Shown here: piece by piece, positions 6,884 to 14,170 of the stretch
Position numbering within the stretch: the first letter of the stretch is position 1
How the letters are laid out: every line of letters begins with the position of its first letter
Assembly (NCBI GenBank): GCA_050485385.1
Contig: JBJHBG010000080.1
Coordinates: forward strand, 1 to 22,948
Length of the DNA: 22,948 bases
Source of the DNA: RECO01 sp050485385
Lineage (GTDB): Bacteria > Pseudomonadota > Alphaproteobacteria > Geminicoccales > Geminicoccaceae
Direction: 5' to 3'
The notes under the pieces: generated by a model
What the model was told of the DNA's origin: nothing
Database searches by the model: none
Seen by the model: only the letters and a program-made list of their open reading frames with translations
Made by a program: the position numbers and the translations under genes

Positions 6884-7150
6884 GTGGCCCTCGCCTTCGA
6901 CGTCGCGCTCGCCCTGCTCTTGCCGGTGCTCGCCTGGATTGCCATGGCCCACCGGCGGCTGATGGGGGGCATCGTGTACTTCGTCGTCTACGGGCTGGTG
7001 CTGGCCATTGCCTGGTACCGCTTGGAGGCGCCCGACGTGGCGCTCGCGGAGGCGGCCATCGGTGCCGGCATTACGGGCGTGCTCCTGATCGGCGCGGTCT
7101 CCCGCTTGGAACGCAGCGCGCGCGAGCGCCGGAAGGACGGGCGGCGATGA
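6884..7150 (+). CDS. MbhD-like DUF4040 subunit (detached part of MrpA)
   Basis: An 88-residue, three-helix membrane protein. The phrase WYRLEAPDVALAEAAIGAG at 45-63 is the hallmark of the DUF4040/MbhD domain. In canonical Mrp systems this domain is part of the long MrpA protein, between its antiporter domain and its C-terminal segment; in Mbh hydrogenases it is the separate subunit MbhD. Here it stands alone. The start is GTG at 6884, the first usable start after the subunit G stop. The stop overlaps the next ATG. Basic C-terminal tail (RRKDGRR). Confidence 0.85.
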   Translation: MALAFDVALALLLPVLAWIAMAHRRLMGGIVYFVVYGLVLAIAWYRLEAPDVALAEAAIGAGITGVLLIGAVSRLERSARERRKDGRR

Positions 7151-7872
7151 CCGATCTCGACCGCCCGGAGCCACGGCCGCATCCGGTGCTGCTCGCGGCC
7201 TTTGCCGTTCTGGCGCTGGGGCTCGCCGTTCTGTTGGCGACACTGCCGCCGGCACCGACGCCGGCCGCGGACGCCGTGGCCGAGGCCCTGCCGGCGGCGG
7301 GGCTCGGCAATCCGGTGAGCGGTGTCCTGCTCGTGTTCCGCGCGCTTGACACGCTGTTGGAGAAGGCCGCGCTGCTCGCAGCCTTGGGCGGTGTGCTGCT
7401 CCTCGTCGGCGAGCGGAGCCACGCCCGCCGTTCCGTGCCCTCGCCGATGCCGGTGCACAGCCAGGCGACGGCATCGTGGCTGGCGGCGTTGATCGTGCCC
7501 GCGGTCGCGGTGACGGCCGTCTATCTGGTCGCCATCGGCGCCGATGCGCCGGGCGGCGCGTTCCAGGCTGGGACCGTGGCGGCAGCAGGCCTGATCGTCG
7601 CCGTTCTCGCCGGGGTGTGGCCGCAGCCGTGGCCCGCCGCACCGGATCTCCGCCGTGCCACGTACGGTACCTTCCTCGTGTTCGTTGGCGTGGGCCTGGT
7701 CGGAGCGTTCGTCGATGGGGCCTTCATGGCGATCCCGGCCTTGCCCTTGCCCTTCGGTCTCGGCGGCGTGAAGGCGACCGTCGTGCTGGTGGAGATCGCC
7801 CTCGCGCTCGGCGTCGCGGCGATCCTGTTCGCGCTCGCCATGGGCGCGCCACCGACGGATCGGCGGCGATGA
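7147..7872 (+). CDS. mnhB: MbhE-MnhB fusion subunit
   Basis: A 241-residue membrane protein joining two units that are usually separate. Residues ~10-90 hold an MbhE-like segment with NPVSGVLLVFRALDTLLEK (55-73), matching the NVVxxILVDFRGxDTLGE phrase at the end of MrpA. Residues ~100-235 form an MnhB domain with GADAPGGAFQAGTVAAA (131-147), the counterpart of GHxxPGGGFxGG. Beta-type subunits of this complex help couple ion paths between antiporter modules; the exact role here is inferred. It overlaps both neighbours by ATGA. Confidence 0.85.
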   Translation: MTDLDRPEPRPHPVLLAAFAVLALGLAVLLATLPPAPTPAADAVAEALPAAGLGNPVSGVLLVFRALDTLLEKAALLAALGGVLLLVGERSHARRSVPSPMPVHSQATASWLAALIVPAVAVTAVYLVAIGADAPGGAFQAGTVAAAGLIVAVLAGVWPQPWPAAPDLRRATYGTFLVFVGVGLVGAFVDGAFMAIPALPLPFGLGGVKATVVLVEIALALGVAAILFALAMGAPPTDRRR

Positions 7873-8177
7873 GCCCCTGGCTGCTCTACGCCTGGAGCGG
7901 GGCGGCGCTGGTCGCCATCGGGCTGCACGGGCTTTTGCTGCGCCGCCACTTGATCCGCCGCATCCTCGGCCTCAACGTCCTCGGCGGTGGCGTCTTCGCC
8001 ATCTTCCTGGCGCTGGCGGCACGCGGTGAAGGGCCGGCCGATCCGGTGCCGCAAGCCCTGGTCATCACCGGCATCGTCGTTGCCGTCGCCGGCACGGCGT
8101 TGGCCCTCGCCCTCGCCGTCCGCTTCCACCAGGCCACCGGCCGCATCGAGATCGACGCGCCGCAGGACCGGCCGTGA
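7869..8177 (+). CDS. mnhC: Mrp/Mnh antiporter subunit C (NuoK-like)
   Basis: A 102-residue, three-helix protein homologous to NuoK of complex I. The core phrase DPVPQALVITGIVVAVAGTA at 58-77 matches the DPxPQALVLTAIVI motif of MnhC/MbhG. In the first helix region, GLNVLGGGVFAIFLA replaces the usual GxxLLxNAVNL. ATG in an ATGA overlap with the fusion subunit; its stop overlaps the GTG of the first antiporter subunit. Confidence 0.92.
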   Translation: MSPWLLYAWSGAALVAIGLHGLLLRRHLIRRILGLNVLGGGVFAIFLALAARGEGPADPVPQALVITGIVVAVAGTALALALAVRFHQATGRIEIDAPQDRP

Positions 8178-9625
8178 TCCCGGCGCTCTTGATCGGTCTG
8201 CCGCTGGCGACCGCAGCGCTCGCAGCGCTGACGCCGGTGGCGTGGCAACGCCAGCTCGGCCTCGCCACCTGCCTCGTCGTCGCCTTGGCTGCCTTGGTAG
8301 CAGCCGTCGACGTCGGCACCGACGGCGGGCGGCTCGTCGCCATCGGCGGCTTCGCCCGGCCGCTCGGCATCGCCCTCGCGGTCGATGGCGCCGGCCTCCT
8401 CATGGTGCTGCTGTCGACGCTCGTGCTGGCGGCGGCGATCGGGGCCATCGTCCTGGGCGGGCAGCACTTCCCGCGCGCGGGCTGGCCGCTGCTGCACCTG
8501 CTGCTCGCCGGCCTCGTGACCCTGTTCACCACGGCCGACCTCTTCAACGCCTACGTGGCCCTGGAGGTCATGAGCCTCGCCGGCATCGCGCTCGTTGCCG
8601 TCAGCGGCACGGCCACGGCCCTCGAGGCGCAGCTTCGCTACCTGTTGGTGGCGACGTTCGGCGCCCTGGTCTACCTGCTCGGGGTGGCGCTGCTCTACGG
8701 CATCGTCGGCCGGCTCGACGTCTTCGCCCCGGCAACGCTCGACGCGGCGCCAGCCGGGCTCGGTGTCGCAGTGGCGCTGATCACCCTGGGCCTGCTGGTC
8801 AAGATGGCAGCGTGGCCGTTCCACGCTTGGCTGCCGCCCGCCCATGCCGGCGCCATCGCCCCCATCAGCGCGCTGCTCTCCGCTCTCGTGGTGAAGGCGC
8901 CGGCCTTCTTCCTCCTGCGGCTCTGGACCGGCCCCTTCGCTCCGCTCGCCGAGCCCGCCTTCCTCGCGGCCATGGGCATGCTGGGTGCCACGGCCATCCT
9001 GTGGGGCTCGGTGCAGGCGCTACGCCAGGATCGGGTGAAGCGCGTGGTGGCCTATTCGACCGTGGCGCAACTCGGCTATCTCCTGCTCGCGGTGCCGCTC
9101 GCCGCCGCCGGTGGGACGGCGGCAACGCTCGCTTGGCAAGGCGCCGTCCTGCACGCGCTCACCCACGGTCTCGCCAAGGCGGGTCTGTTCCTTGCCGCTG
9201 GCAGCCTCTTGGTCACGGCCGGTGGCGACCGGCTGCGCGACCTCGTCGGCACCAGCCGCGGCGTTCCGGTACTGGCCTTCACGATGGGCGTGGCCGTCGT
9301 CTCGCTCATGGGCCTGCCGCCGAGCCTGGGCTTTCTGGGCAAGTGGCTGATGCTCCGGGCGAGCCTCGAAAGCGGCCAGTGGTGGTGGGCGGTGCCGATC
9401 CTCGCGGGCGGCCTGTTGGCGGCAGCCTACGGCTTTCGCCTCGTCGCCATGACCTTCCGCGGCGGGACCACTCGGCGGCGTCGACGTCTGCGCGTCCGCA
9501 ACCGGCCCCCGCTCGACTGGCTGGCCTTCGCCCTGGTCATGGCGCCGATGCTGCTGCTCCTGGCAGCAGCGCCGCTCACCGCCCTCGTCGGCGACGTGCC
9601 CGGCTTCGGCGTGACGTCGCCGTGA
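8174..9625 (+). CDS. mnhD: Mrp/Mnh antiporter subunit D, first of three NuoL/M/N-like proteins
   Basis: A 483-residue polytopic protein of the NuoL/M/N antiporter family (about 14 helices). All key charged membrane residues are in place: TM5 Glu131 in YVALEVMSLAG, TM7 Lys210 in LLVKMAAWPFHAWLPPAH, TM8 Lys241 in VVKAPAF, and the distal Lys390 in GFLGKWLM. HALTHGLAKAGLF is the usual broken-helix region. It should therefore form a complete proton or cation half-channel. The GTG start is overlapped by the subunit C stop, and the stop overlaps the next GTG. A basic loop (RRRRRLRVRNR) precedes the last helix. Confidence 0.92.
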   Translation: MIPALLIGLPLATAALAALTPVAWQRQLGLATCLVVALAALVAAVDVGTDGGRLVAIGGFARPLGIALAVDGAGLLMVLLSTLVLAAAIGAIVLGGQHFPRAGWPLLHLLLAGLVTLFTTADLFNAYVALEVMSLAGIALVAVSGTATALEAQLRYLLVATFGALVYLLGVALLYGIVGRLDVFAPATLDAAPAGLGVAVALITLGLLVKMAAWPFHAWLPPAHAGAIAPISALLSALVVKAPAFFLLRLWTGPFAPLAEPAFLAAMGMLGATAILWGSVQALRQDRVKRVVAYSTVAQLGYLLLAVPLAAAGGTAATLAWQGAVLHALTHGLAKAGLFLAAGSLLVTAGGDRLRDLVGTSRGVPVLAFTMGVAVVSLMGLPPSLGFLGKWLMLRASLESGQWWWAVPILAGGLLAAAYGFRLVAMTFRGGTTRRRRRLRVRNRPPLDWLAFALVMAPMLLLLAAAPLTALVGDVPGFGVTSP

Positions 9626-11151
9626 TCGGCGAGGCGTTCGTTCCCCTGGCCCTGCTCGCCTGCTCGCTCGTGCCGGCGGCGGTGGTCGCTTGGCTCGGCG
9701 AGGCGCCCGGCCATCTGCGCAACCGCTGGACGCTGGGCGGCGCCGTCGCCAAGGTCGCCGTGGTCGGCCTGATGATGCTGGGCGTGCAGGCGGGCCAAGT
9801 CTACGACGCCACCCTGCCGCTCGCCCCCGGTCTCGCGCTGGAGTTGCGGATCGACGCGCTGGCGCTGTTGTTCGTCAGCCTCTCCGCAGTGCTCTGGCTG
9901 GCGACGTCCGTCTTCGCCATTGCCTACTTGGCGAAGGACAGGAGCCAGCGGCGCTTCTTCACCTTTTTCAATTTTTGCGTGACGGCGACGACCGGTATCG
10001 CCCTCGCGGGCAACCTCTTTACCTTTTTCGTCTTCTACGAACTCCTGACCCTCGCCACTTGGCCCCTGGTGGCGCATGCGGGCGATCGGGCGAGCCTTCA
10101 GGCGGGGCGACGGTACCTCCGCTACACCCTTGCCGGCAGCGTCGCCCTCCTGCTCGGCATCCTCCTCTTCCACGGTCTCGCGGGTGCGTTGGCCTTCGGC
10201 GACACCGCCGCCGTCCTGGCGCTGGTCGAGGGGGATCGTGTCGTCCTCACCGCGGCCTTCGTGCTGATGGCGGCAGGCCTCGCCGTGAAGGGGGCGATGG
10301 TGCCGCTCCACGCTTGGCTGCCGGCAGCGATGGTGGCCCCGGCACCGGTGAGTGCGCTGCTCCACGCCGTCGCCGTGGTCAAGGCCGGCGCCTTCGGCAT
10401 CGTCCGGTTGGTGCTCGACGTCTACGGCGTCGAGGCCACGCGCGAGTTGGGCTTGGGCCTGCCGCTGCTGCTTTGGGCGTCGTTCACCATCATCACGGGC
10501 TCGGTGATCGCGCTCCGCCAGGATACCGTGAAGAAACGACTCGCCTATTCCACCGTGAGCCAAGTCTCCTACATCATGCTTGGCGTGGGGCTGCTCGGAC
10601 CGATCGGCCTCGTCGGCGGCCTCGTCCATCTCGTCCACCAGGGGCTGATGAAGATCACCCTGTTTTTCTGTGCCGGTGCTTTGGAGAAGCTCGTAGGCGT
10701 CACGCGGATCGACCAGATGGCCGGCGTCGGCTGGCGAGCGCCCTGGACCATGCTCGCCTTCACCCTCGGCGCCCTCGGCATGATGGGGGCGCCGCCGCTC
10801 GCCGGCTTCGTCTCCAAGTGGTATCTGGGCCTCGGCGGCATCGAGATCGGCGCGATCTGGGTGCTCTTGGTGCTCGCCGGTTCCACGCTCCTGAATGCCC
10901 TCTACTTCCTGCCCATGGTCTACGCTGCCTGGTTCAAGGTGCCGCCGGTGGCGGGCGACAGCCCGGATGCCGCCCGCGCCAAGGCGATGAACGACCTGTT
11001 CGCGGCGCCTTGGCTGGTCGGCCCCGCTGTCTTCGCCGCTTCGGCCGCACTCGCCTCCGGCCTGCTGGCCGCGTCCGATCTCAGCCCGCTCGCCTGGGCC
11101 GAACTGATCGTCGAGCGGCAATACCTCGTGCCCTGGCCGGTGCCCGAATGA
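9622..11151 (+). CDS. Second NuoL/M/N-like antiporter subunit
   Basis: A 509-residue polytopic antiporter-like protein. TM5 Glu140 in FVFYELLTLATWPL, TM7 Lys223 in LAVKGAMVPLHAWLPAAM, TM8 Lys254 in VVKAGAFG and distal Lys399 in GFVSKWYLG are all present. LVHLVHQGLMKITLFFCAGA is the conserved helix with its Lys. It is closer in style to NuoL/NuoM and MbhH than to the first copy, so it is a diverged paralogue and not a recent duplicate. The GTG start overlaps the previous stop; the end overlaps the next gene by ATGA. It probably supplies the second ion pathway that MrpA's N-terminal domain provides elsewhere. Confidence 0.9.
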   Translation: MIGEAFVPLALLACSLVPAAVVAWLGEAPGHLRNRWTLGGAVAKVAVVGLMMLGVQAGQVYDATLPLAPGLALELRIDALALLFVSLSAVLWLATSVFAIAYLAKDRSQRRFFTFFNFCVTATTGIALAGNLFTFFVFYELLTLATWPLVAHAGDRASLQAGRRYLRYTLAGSVALLLGILLFHGLAGALAFGDTAAVLALVEGDRVVLTAAFVLMAAGLAVKGAMVPLHAWLPAAMVAPAPVSALLHAVAVVKAGAFGIVRLVLDVYGVEATRELGLGLPLLLWASFTIITGSVIALRQDTVKKRLAYSTVSQVSYIMLGVGLLGPIGLVGGLVHLVHQGLMKITLFFCAGALEKLVGVTRIDQMAGVGWRAPWTMLAFTLGALGMMGAPPLAGFVSKWYLGLGGIEIGAIWVLLVLAGSTLLNALYFLPMVYAAWFKVPPVAGDSPDAARAKAMNDLFAAPWLVGPAVFAASAALASGLLAASDLSPLAWAELIVERQYLVPWPVPE

Positions 11152-12836
11152 CCGCACTCCTGCTCGTCCTCACGCCCCTTCTGCCGGCGGTACTGGCGTT
11201 TCTGGCGCTCGTCCCGGAGGCGAAGCCCGTCGTCCGTCGGCTTGCCTGGATCGCCGCGGTACCGGCTCTGCTCACGGCGCTGCTGGTGCCGGCCGGGAGC
11301 GAGGTGGTCCTCGACGACGTGCTGCTGGGCTTGCGGCTCGGCCTTGCCGCGGAGGCTCGGCTCTTCCTCGGCGGTGCCGCGGTGCTCTGGCTGCTCGCGG
11401 CCCTGCATGCCAGCGCCTATCTGGAGCTCACACCGCGCACGCCGCGCTTCACCGGCCTCTTCCTGCTGTGCATGTCGGGCAATCTGGGGCTGCTCGTCGC
11501 CCAGGACGTGGCCGGCTTCTATCTCGCCTTCGCCCAGATGTCGCTCGCCGCCTACGTCCTCGTCGTGCACGACGAAACGGCCAAGGCGTACCGGGCTGGC
11601 GCGGTCTACATCTGGCTCGCGGTCGTCGGCGAGACCTGCCTGCTGCTCGGCTTCCTCCTGGGTGCCAGCGCGGCCGAGGAGTTTGCGCTGACGGAGGTGC
11701 GCCGGGCCTTGCTCCATGCCGACGGCGCCGCCTTGGCGATCAGCCTGCTCGTCGCCGGCTTCGGCATCAAGATGGGCCTCGTGCCGCTGCACGTCTGGCT
11801 GCCCTTGGCGCATCCGGCGGCGCCGAGTCCCGCCTCCGCCGTGCTCTCGGGGGCCATGATCAAGGCCGGCCTCTTCGGTCTCATGGCTTTTCTGCCGCTG
11901 GGTACGGCGCCTTTGCTCGTGCTCGGCACGCTTTTGGTGGCGGTCGGCCTTCTCACCGCATTCTATGGCGTTGCGATCGGGCTCGCGCAGTCCGACGCCA
12001 AGGCCATCCTCGCCTATTCCAGTCTCAGCCAGATGGGTGTCGTGGCGAGCGGTCTCGGCGTCGCGGCCCTCCTGCCCGATGCAGCGCCGGCCGTTCTGGC
12101 CGCGCTCGGCCTCTATGCGTTGCATCACGGCTTGGCCAAGGGCGGGCTCTTCCTCGCCGTCGGCGCCCGGCAGAAGGGGGCCGACGGTGGCCCGCTCCGC
12201 CCCGTGTTCGCCCTCGTCGTCGCCGTCGCGGCCCTGGCGCTCGCCGGACCGCCGTTGACCAGCGGTGCGGTTGCCAAGCTCGGCCTGAAGGCGGCGGTCG
12301 AGACCGGGGATGCGGTTTGGCTGCAGGGCTTCGTCCTGCTGCTCTCGGTGTCCGCCATCGCCACCACCGTGCTGGTGCTGCACGCCCTCGACCGCTTGCG
12401 TCAGGTGTCCTCGCAACGGCGGGCACCCACAACGGAGGTCGTCGTGCTTCTCGGAACGACGGCCGCAGCGGTGCTCGCCGGGCAGGTCCTCACTTGGGGG
12501 GCTGCGCCGACCGGCTTGCGAGACGCCGCCCTTTCGCCCTCCAGCCTTCGCGAAGCCGCGTGGCCGGTCGCCGTCGGTGTAGCTCTGGCAGTCGGCCTGC
12601 GGCGCCTGCACTGGCGTTTGCCTGCGGTGCCCGAAGGCGATCTCCTGACACCGCTGCAAGGATGGGCGATACGCGCCTGCGACCGTCTGCGGCTCGCAGC
12701 GAGCCCGTCGGTGCTGTCGACACGGTCTCCGATGCCGTGGGTGCGGGCACCGAAGCTGCCGGCGGACCCATCGACGACGCTCGCAGCGACGACCGTCGCC
12801 ATGCTGGTCGTGCTGGTCGTTAGTCTACTGGCTTAG
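11148..12836 (+). CDS. Third NuoL/M/N-like antiporter subunit, TM5 Glu replaced by Gln
   Basis: A 562-residue polytopic protein of the same family, nearest in look to the HyfB/HycC and NuoN types. TM7 Lys208 in GIKMGLVPLHVWLPLAHP, TM8 Lys239 in MIKAGLFG and distal Lys377 in AVAKLGL are present. At the TM5 site, however, the sequence is YLAFAQMSLAAY with Gln130 where the other two copies have Glu. The C-terminal ~100 residues form an extension that ends in one hydrophobic helix. The stop is TAG, 6 bp from the stop of the convergent small gene. No hydrogenase or quinone-module genes follow, so this closes the operon. Confidence 0.88.
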   Translation: MTALLLVLTPLLPAVLAFLALVPEAKPVVRRLAWIAAVPALLTALLVPAGSEVVLDDVLLGLRLGLAAEARLFLGGAAVLWLLAALHASAYLELTPRTPRFTGLFLLCMSGNLGLLVAQDVAGFYLAFAQMSLAAYVLVVHDETAKAYRAGAVYIWLAVVGETCLLLGFLLGASAAEEFALTEVRRALLHADGAALAISLLVAGFGIKMGLVPLHVWLPLAHPAAPSPASAVLSGAMIKAGLFGLMAFLPLGTAPLLVLGTLLVAVGLLTAFYGVAIGLAQSDAKAILAYSSLSQMGVVASGLGVAALLPDAAPAVLAALGLYALHHGLAKGGLFLAVGARQKGADGGPLRPVFALVVAVAALALAGPPLTSGAVAKLGLKAAVETGDAVWLQGFVLLLSVSAIATTVLVLHALDRLRQVSSQRRAPTTEVVVLLGTTAAAVLAGQVLTWGAAPTGLRDAALSPSSLREAAWPVAVGVALAVGLRRLHWRLPAVPEGDLLTPLQGWAIRACDRLRLAASPSVLSTRSPMPWVRAPKLPADPSTTLAATTVAMLVVLVVSLLA

Positions 12837-12842
12837 CCGGTC

Positions 12843-13019
12843 TCAGCCTCGGGCGCCCGAAATCGCCGGCTCGCGCTGCACCGGCGGCGTCGACTGGACC
12901 GCGGCCTTGCAACTGTCGAGCCGCTCGAGCGCCGCGATTACGGCGTCGACCTCTGACGGATCGGTGAGGCGGAGTGTGCGGACCACGCCGGGACGGATAA
13001 GGGCGATCTGAAGATGCAT
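12843..13019 (-). CDS. Small hypothetical protein, 58 residues
   Basis: Not recognised. The product begins MHLQIALIRPGVVRTLRLTD and continues with an acidic-amphipathic helix DPSEVDAVIAALERLDSCKAA, then a Pro-rich tail. It is predicted soluble, with a single Cys and no signal peptide. The start is the ATG at 13019 with GAAGG upstream; a longer form from 13091 would add a Pro-rich leader and has no better ribosome site. It is convergent with the antiporter operon, with 6 bp between stops. An AT-rich stretch at about 13098-13130 upstream could hold its promoter. Its reality rests on the ribosome site and the beta-strand/helix pattern only. Confidence 0.45.
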   Translation of the reverse strand: MHLQIALIRPGVVRTLRLTDPSEVDAVIAALERLDSCKAAVQSTPPVQREPAISGARG

Positions 13020-13148
13020 CGACGAACCTTCGTATGGTGGCGGCGGGACCCGTGACGCCCGCATGGCCCTGTGTCCCTCTCCTACACGCACGGGTTCACG
13101 AAAAACTACCTAAAATTGCATTTATCTCGAATCGAACGCAACCGTTCT

Positions 13149-14139
13149 CTATCCGGTGGAGCGCTTTTCCAGCGCGACGTGCGTGTCGGCGTAGCCCGCC
13201 GCCCGTCGCCGCTCGACCGCCGACGTCGTGAAATCGGCCACGCCGCTCGGATCCTCCGGCTCGCTCGGCCGCACCCACACGACGCGTCGCAGGCGTTCCG
13301 CTGCCTCCGCGCTGCGGTCGGCCGAGAGCAGCTCCAGCATGCGACCGCCGACGTCCGCCATCCCGGTCGGCACACTGCCGCGACGGGGGAACAGGTCGAC
13401 GATCACGGCCAGGTCCACGACTTTGGTAGGAACGAGCTCCAATACTGCGGCCAGCGGCGAGACGAAGGCGAGGCTGCCGTCCCAGAACCGATGCACCTCG
13501 CCGTTCGCCGTCGTCGCCGCGACGGCAGGGAAGGTCGGCGGCAGGGCCGACGCGGCCAGCACGTGGGTGGCGTCGATGGTCTGTGCGGCGTGGCGGGTGC
13601 CCGCCGGCAGGTACAGCACGTCACCGGGCTCGAGCTGCAGGTCCCAGGACCTGTCNNNNNNNNNNCACGTGGGTGGCGTCGATGGTCTGTGCGGCGCTGT
13701 CGAACACGCCCACCCGGCCGGTCTCCAGATCGGTTGCGGTCAACACGAGGCGGGGTTGCAGCCGCCGGAAGTCGACGTGCCGATCGAGCGTGCGCGCGAG
13801 CGGGGCGGTATCGTAGAGGCTGTCCCAGTTGCCGAGCCCGAACCAGGTGCTGCGCGGCACGTACATCGCGGGATTGCCGTAGGCGCCGAGTGCCGTCGCC
13901 AGGGTTGGCGCGAAGGGGAGGCTGGGCCGGCCGAGATCCTGCCAGAATCCCGCGAGTGCCGCTGCCGGATCGTTCTTGCGGTGACCGCAGAGGACGGCGG
14001 CGTTCAAGGCACCGGTCGACGTCGCCGCCACCACCGTCGGCGCAATGCCCGCCTCCTGCAACGCCTGCACGACACCTGCTTGGTACGCGGCAAGGGCGCC
14101 TCCACCCTGGAGGACGAGTATCGTTTGGCGTTCGGTCAT
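13149..14139 (-). CDS. Patatin-like phospholipase, interrupted by an assembly gap
   Basis: A lipid acyl hydrolase of the patatin family. The start at 14139 follows GAGAGGAG. The oxyanion loop is LQGGGALAAYQAG at 10-22. The nucleophile Ser41 sits in AATSTGALNAA, so the elbow reads A-x-S-x-G where the family usually has G-x-S-x-G. The dyad Asp is in FWDGS, about residue 185. The reading frame meets ten Ns at 13656-13665, and a 31-bp stretch next to the gap recurs at 13560-13590. If the sequence between the two copies is removed, the frame joins without loss (AAQTIDATHV then LAASALPP) and gives about 294 residues, a normal length. As written the gene is broken, probably by assembly. It follows a membrane-protein gene by 31 bp and is likely co-transcribed with it. 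Confidence 0.8.
13560..13590. repeat. 31-bp direct repeat, left copy
   Basis: Identical to 13666-13696 on the other side of the assembly gap. Both copies encode AAQTIDATHV in the patatin frame. Exact identity ending abruptly on both sides, one copy ending at the Ns, is the pattern of an unmerged contig-end overlap. Confidence 0.9.
13591..13655 (-). other. 65-bp cupin/JmjC-like coding fragment beside the gap
   Basis: On the minus strand this reads WDLQLEPGDVLYLPAGTRHA, the PGDxLYxPxGxxH motif of cupin/JmjC-type oxygenases with its metal-binding His. It runs in frame into the patatin-like sequence. It has no place in a patatin domain. The simplest view is that it is a piece of another locus attached by misassembly at the contig end; a genuine insertion or fusion is possible but less likely. 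Confidence 0.55.
13656..13665. other. Assembly gap (10 N)
   Basis: Ten Ns inside the patatin-like gene. The right contig begins at 13666 with the 31-bp sequence already present at 13560-13590, so the two contigs probably overlap and the true gap may be zero or negative in size. Confidence 0.95.
13666..13696. repeat. 31-bp direct repeat, right copy
   Basis: Exact duplicate of 13560-13590, starting at the first base after the gap. The sequences outside the two copies differ completely. Confidence 0.9.
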
Positions 14140-14170
14140 GGGTGGGCTCCTCTCGGGGCGTGGGGTTCGC

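Noticed and set aside
9427..11157. Long minus-strand frame opposite the second antiporter gene
   Set aside because: The product is a charged His/Gly/Glu/Arg-rich string with no hydrophobic pattern, the mirror of the real membrane protein codons.
13591..13655. A real cupin-patatin fusion gene
   Set aside because: The exact 31-bp duplication and adjoining Ns explain the sequence better as misassembly; kept as a finding to test, not as a gene.
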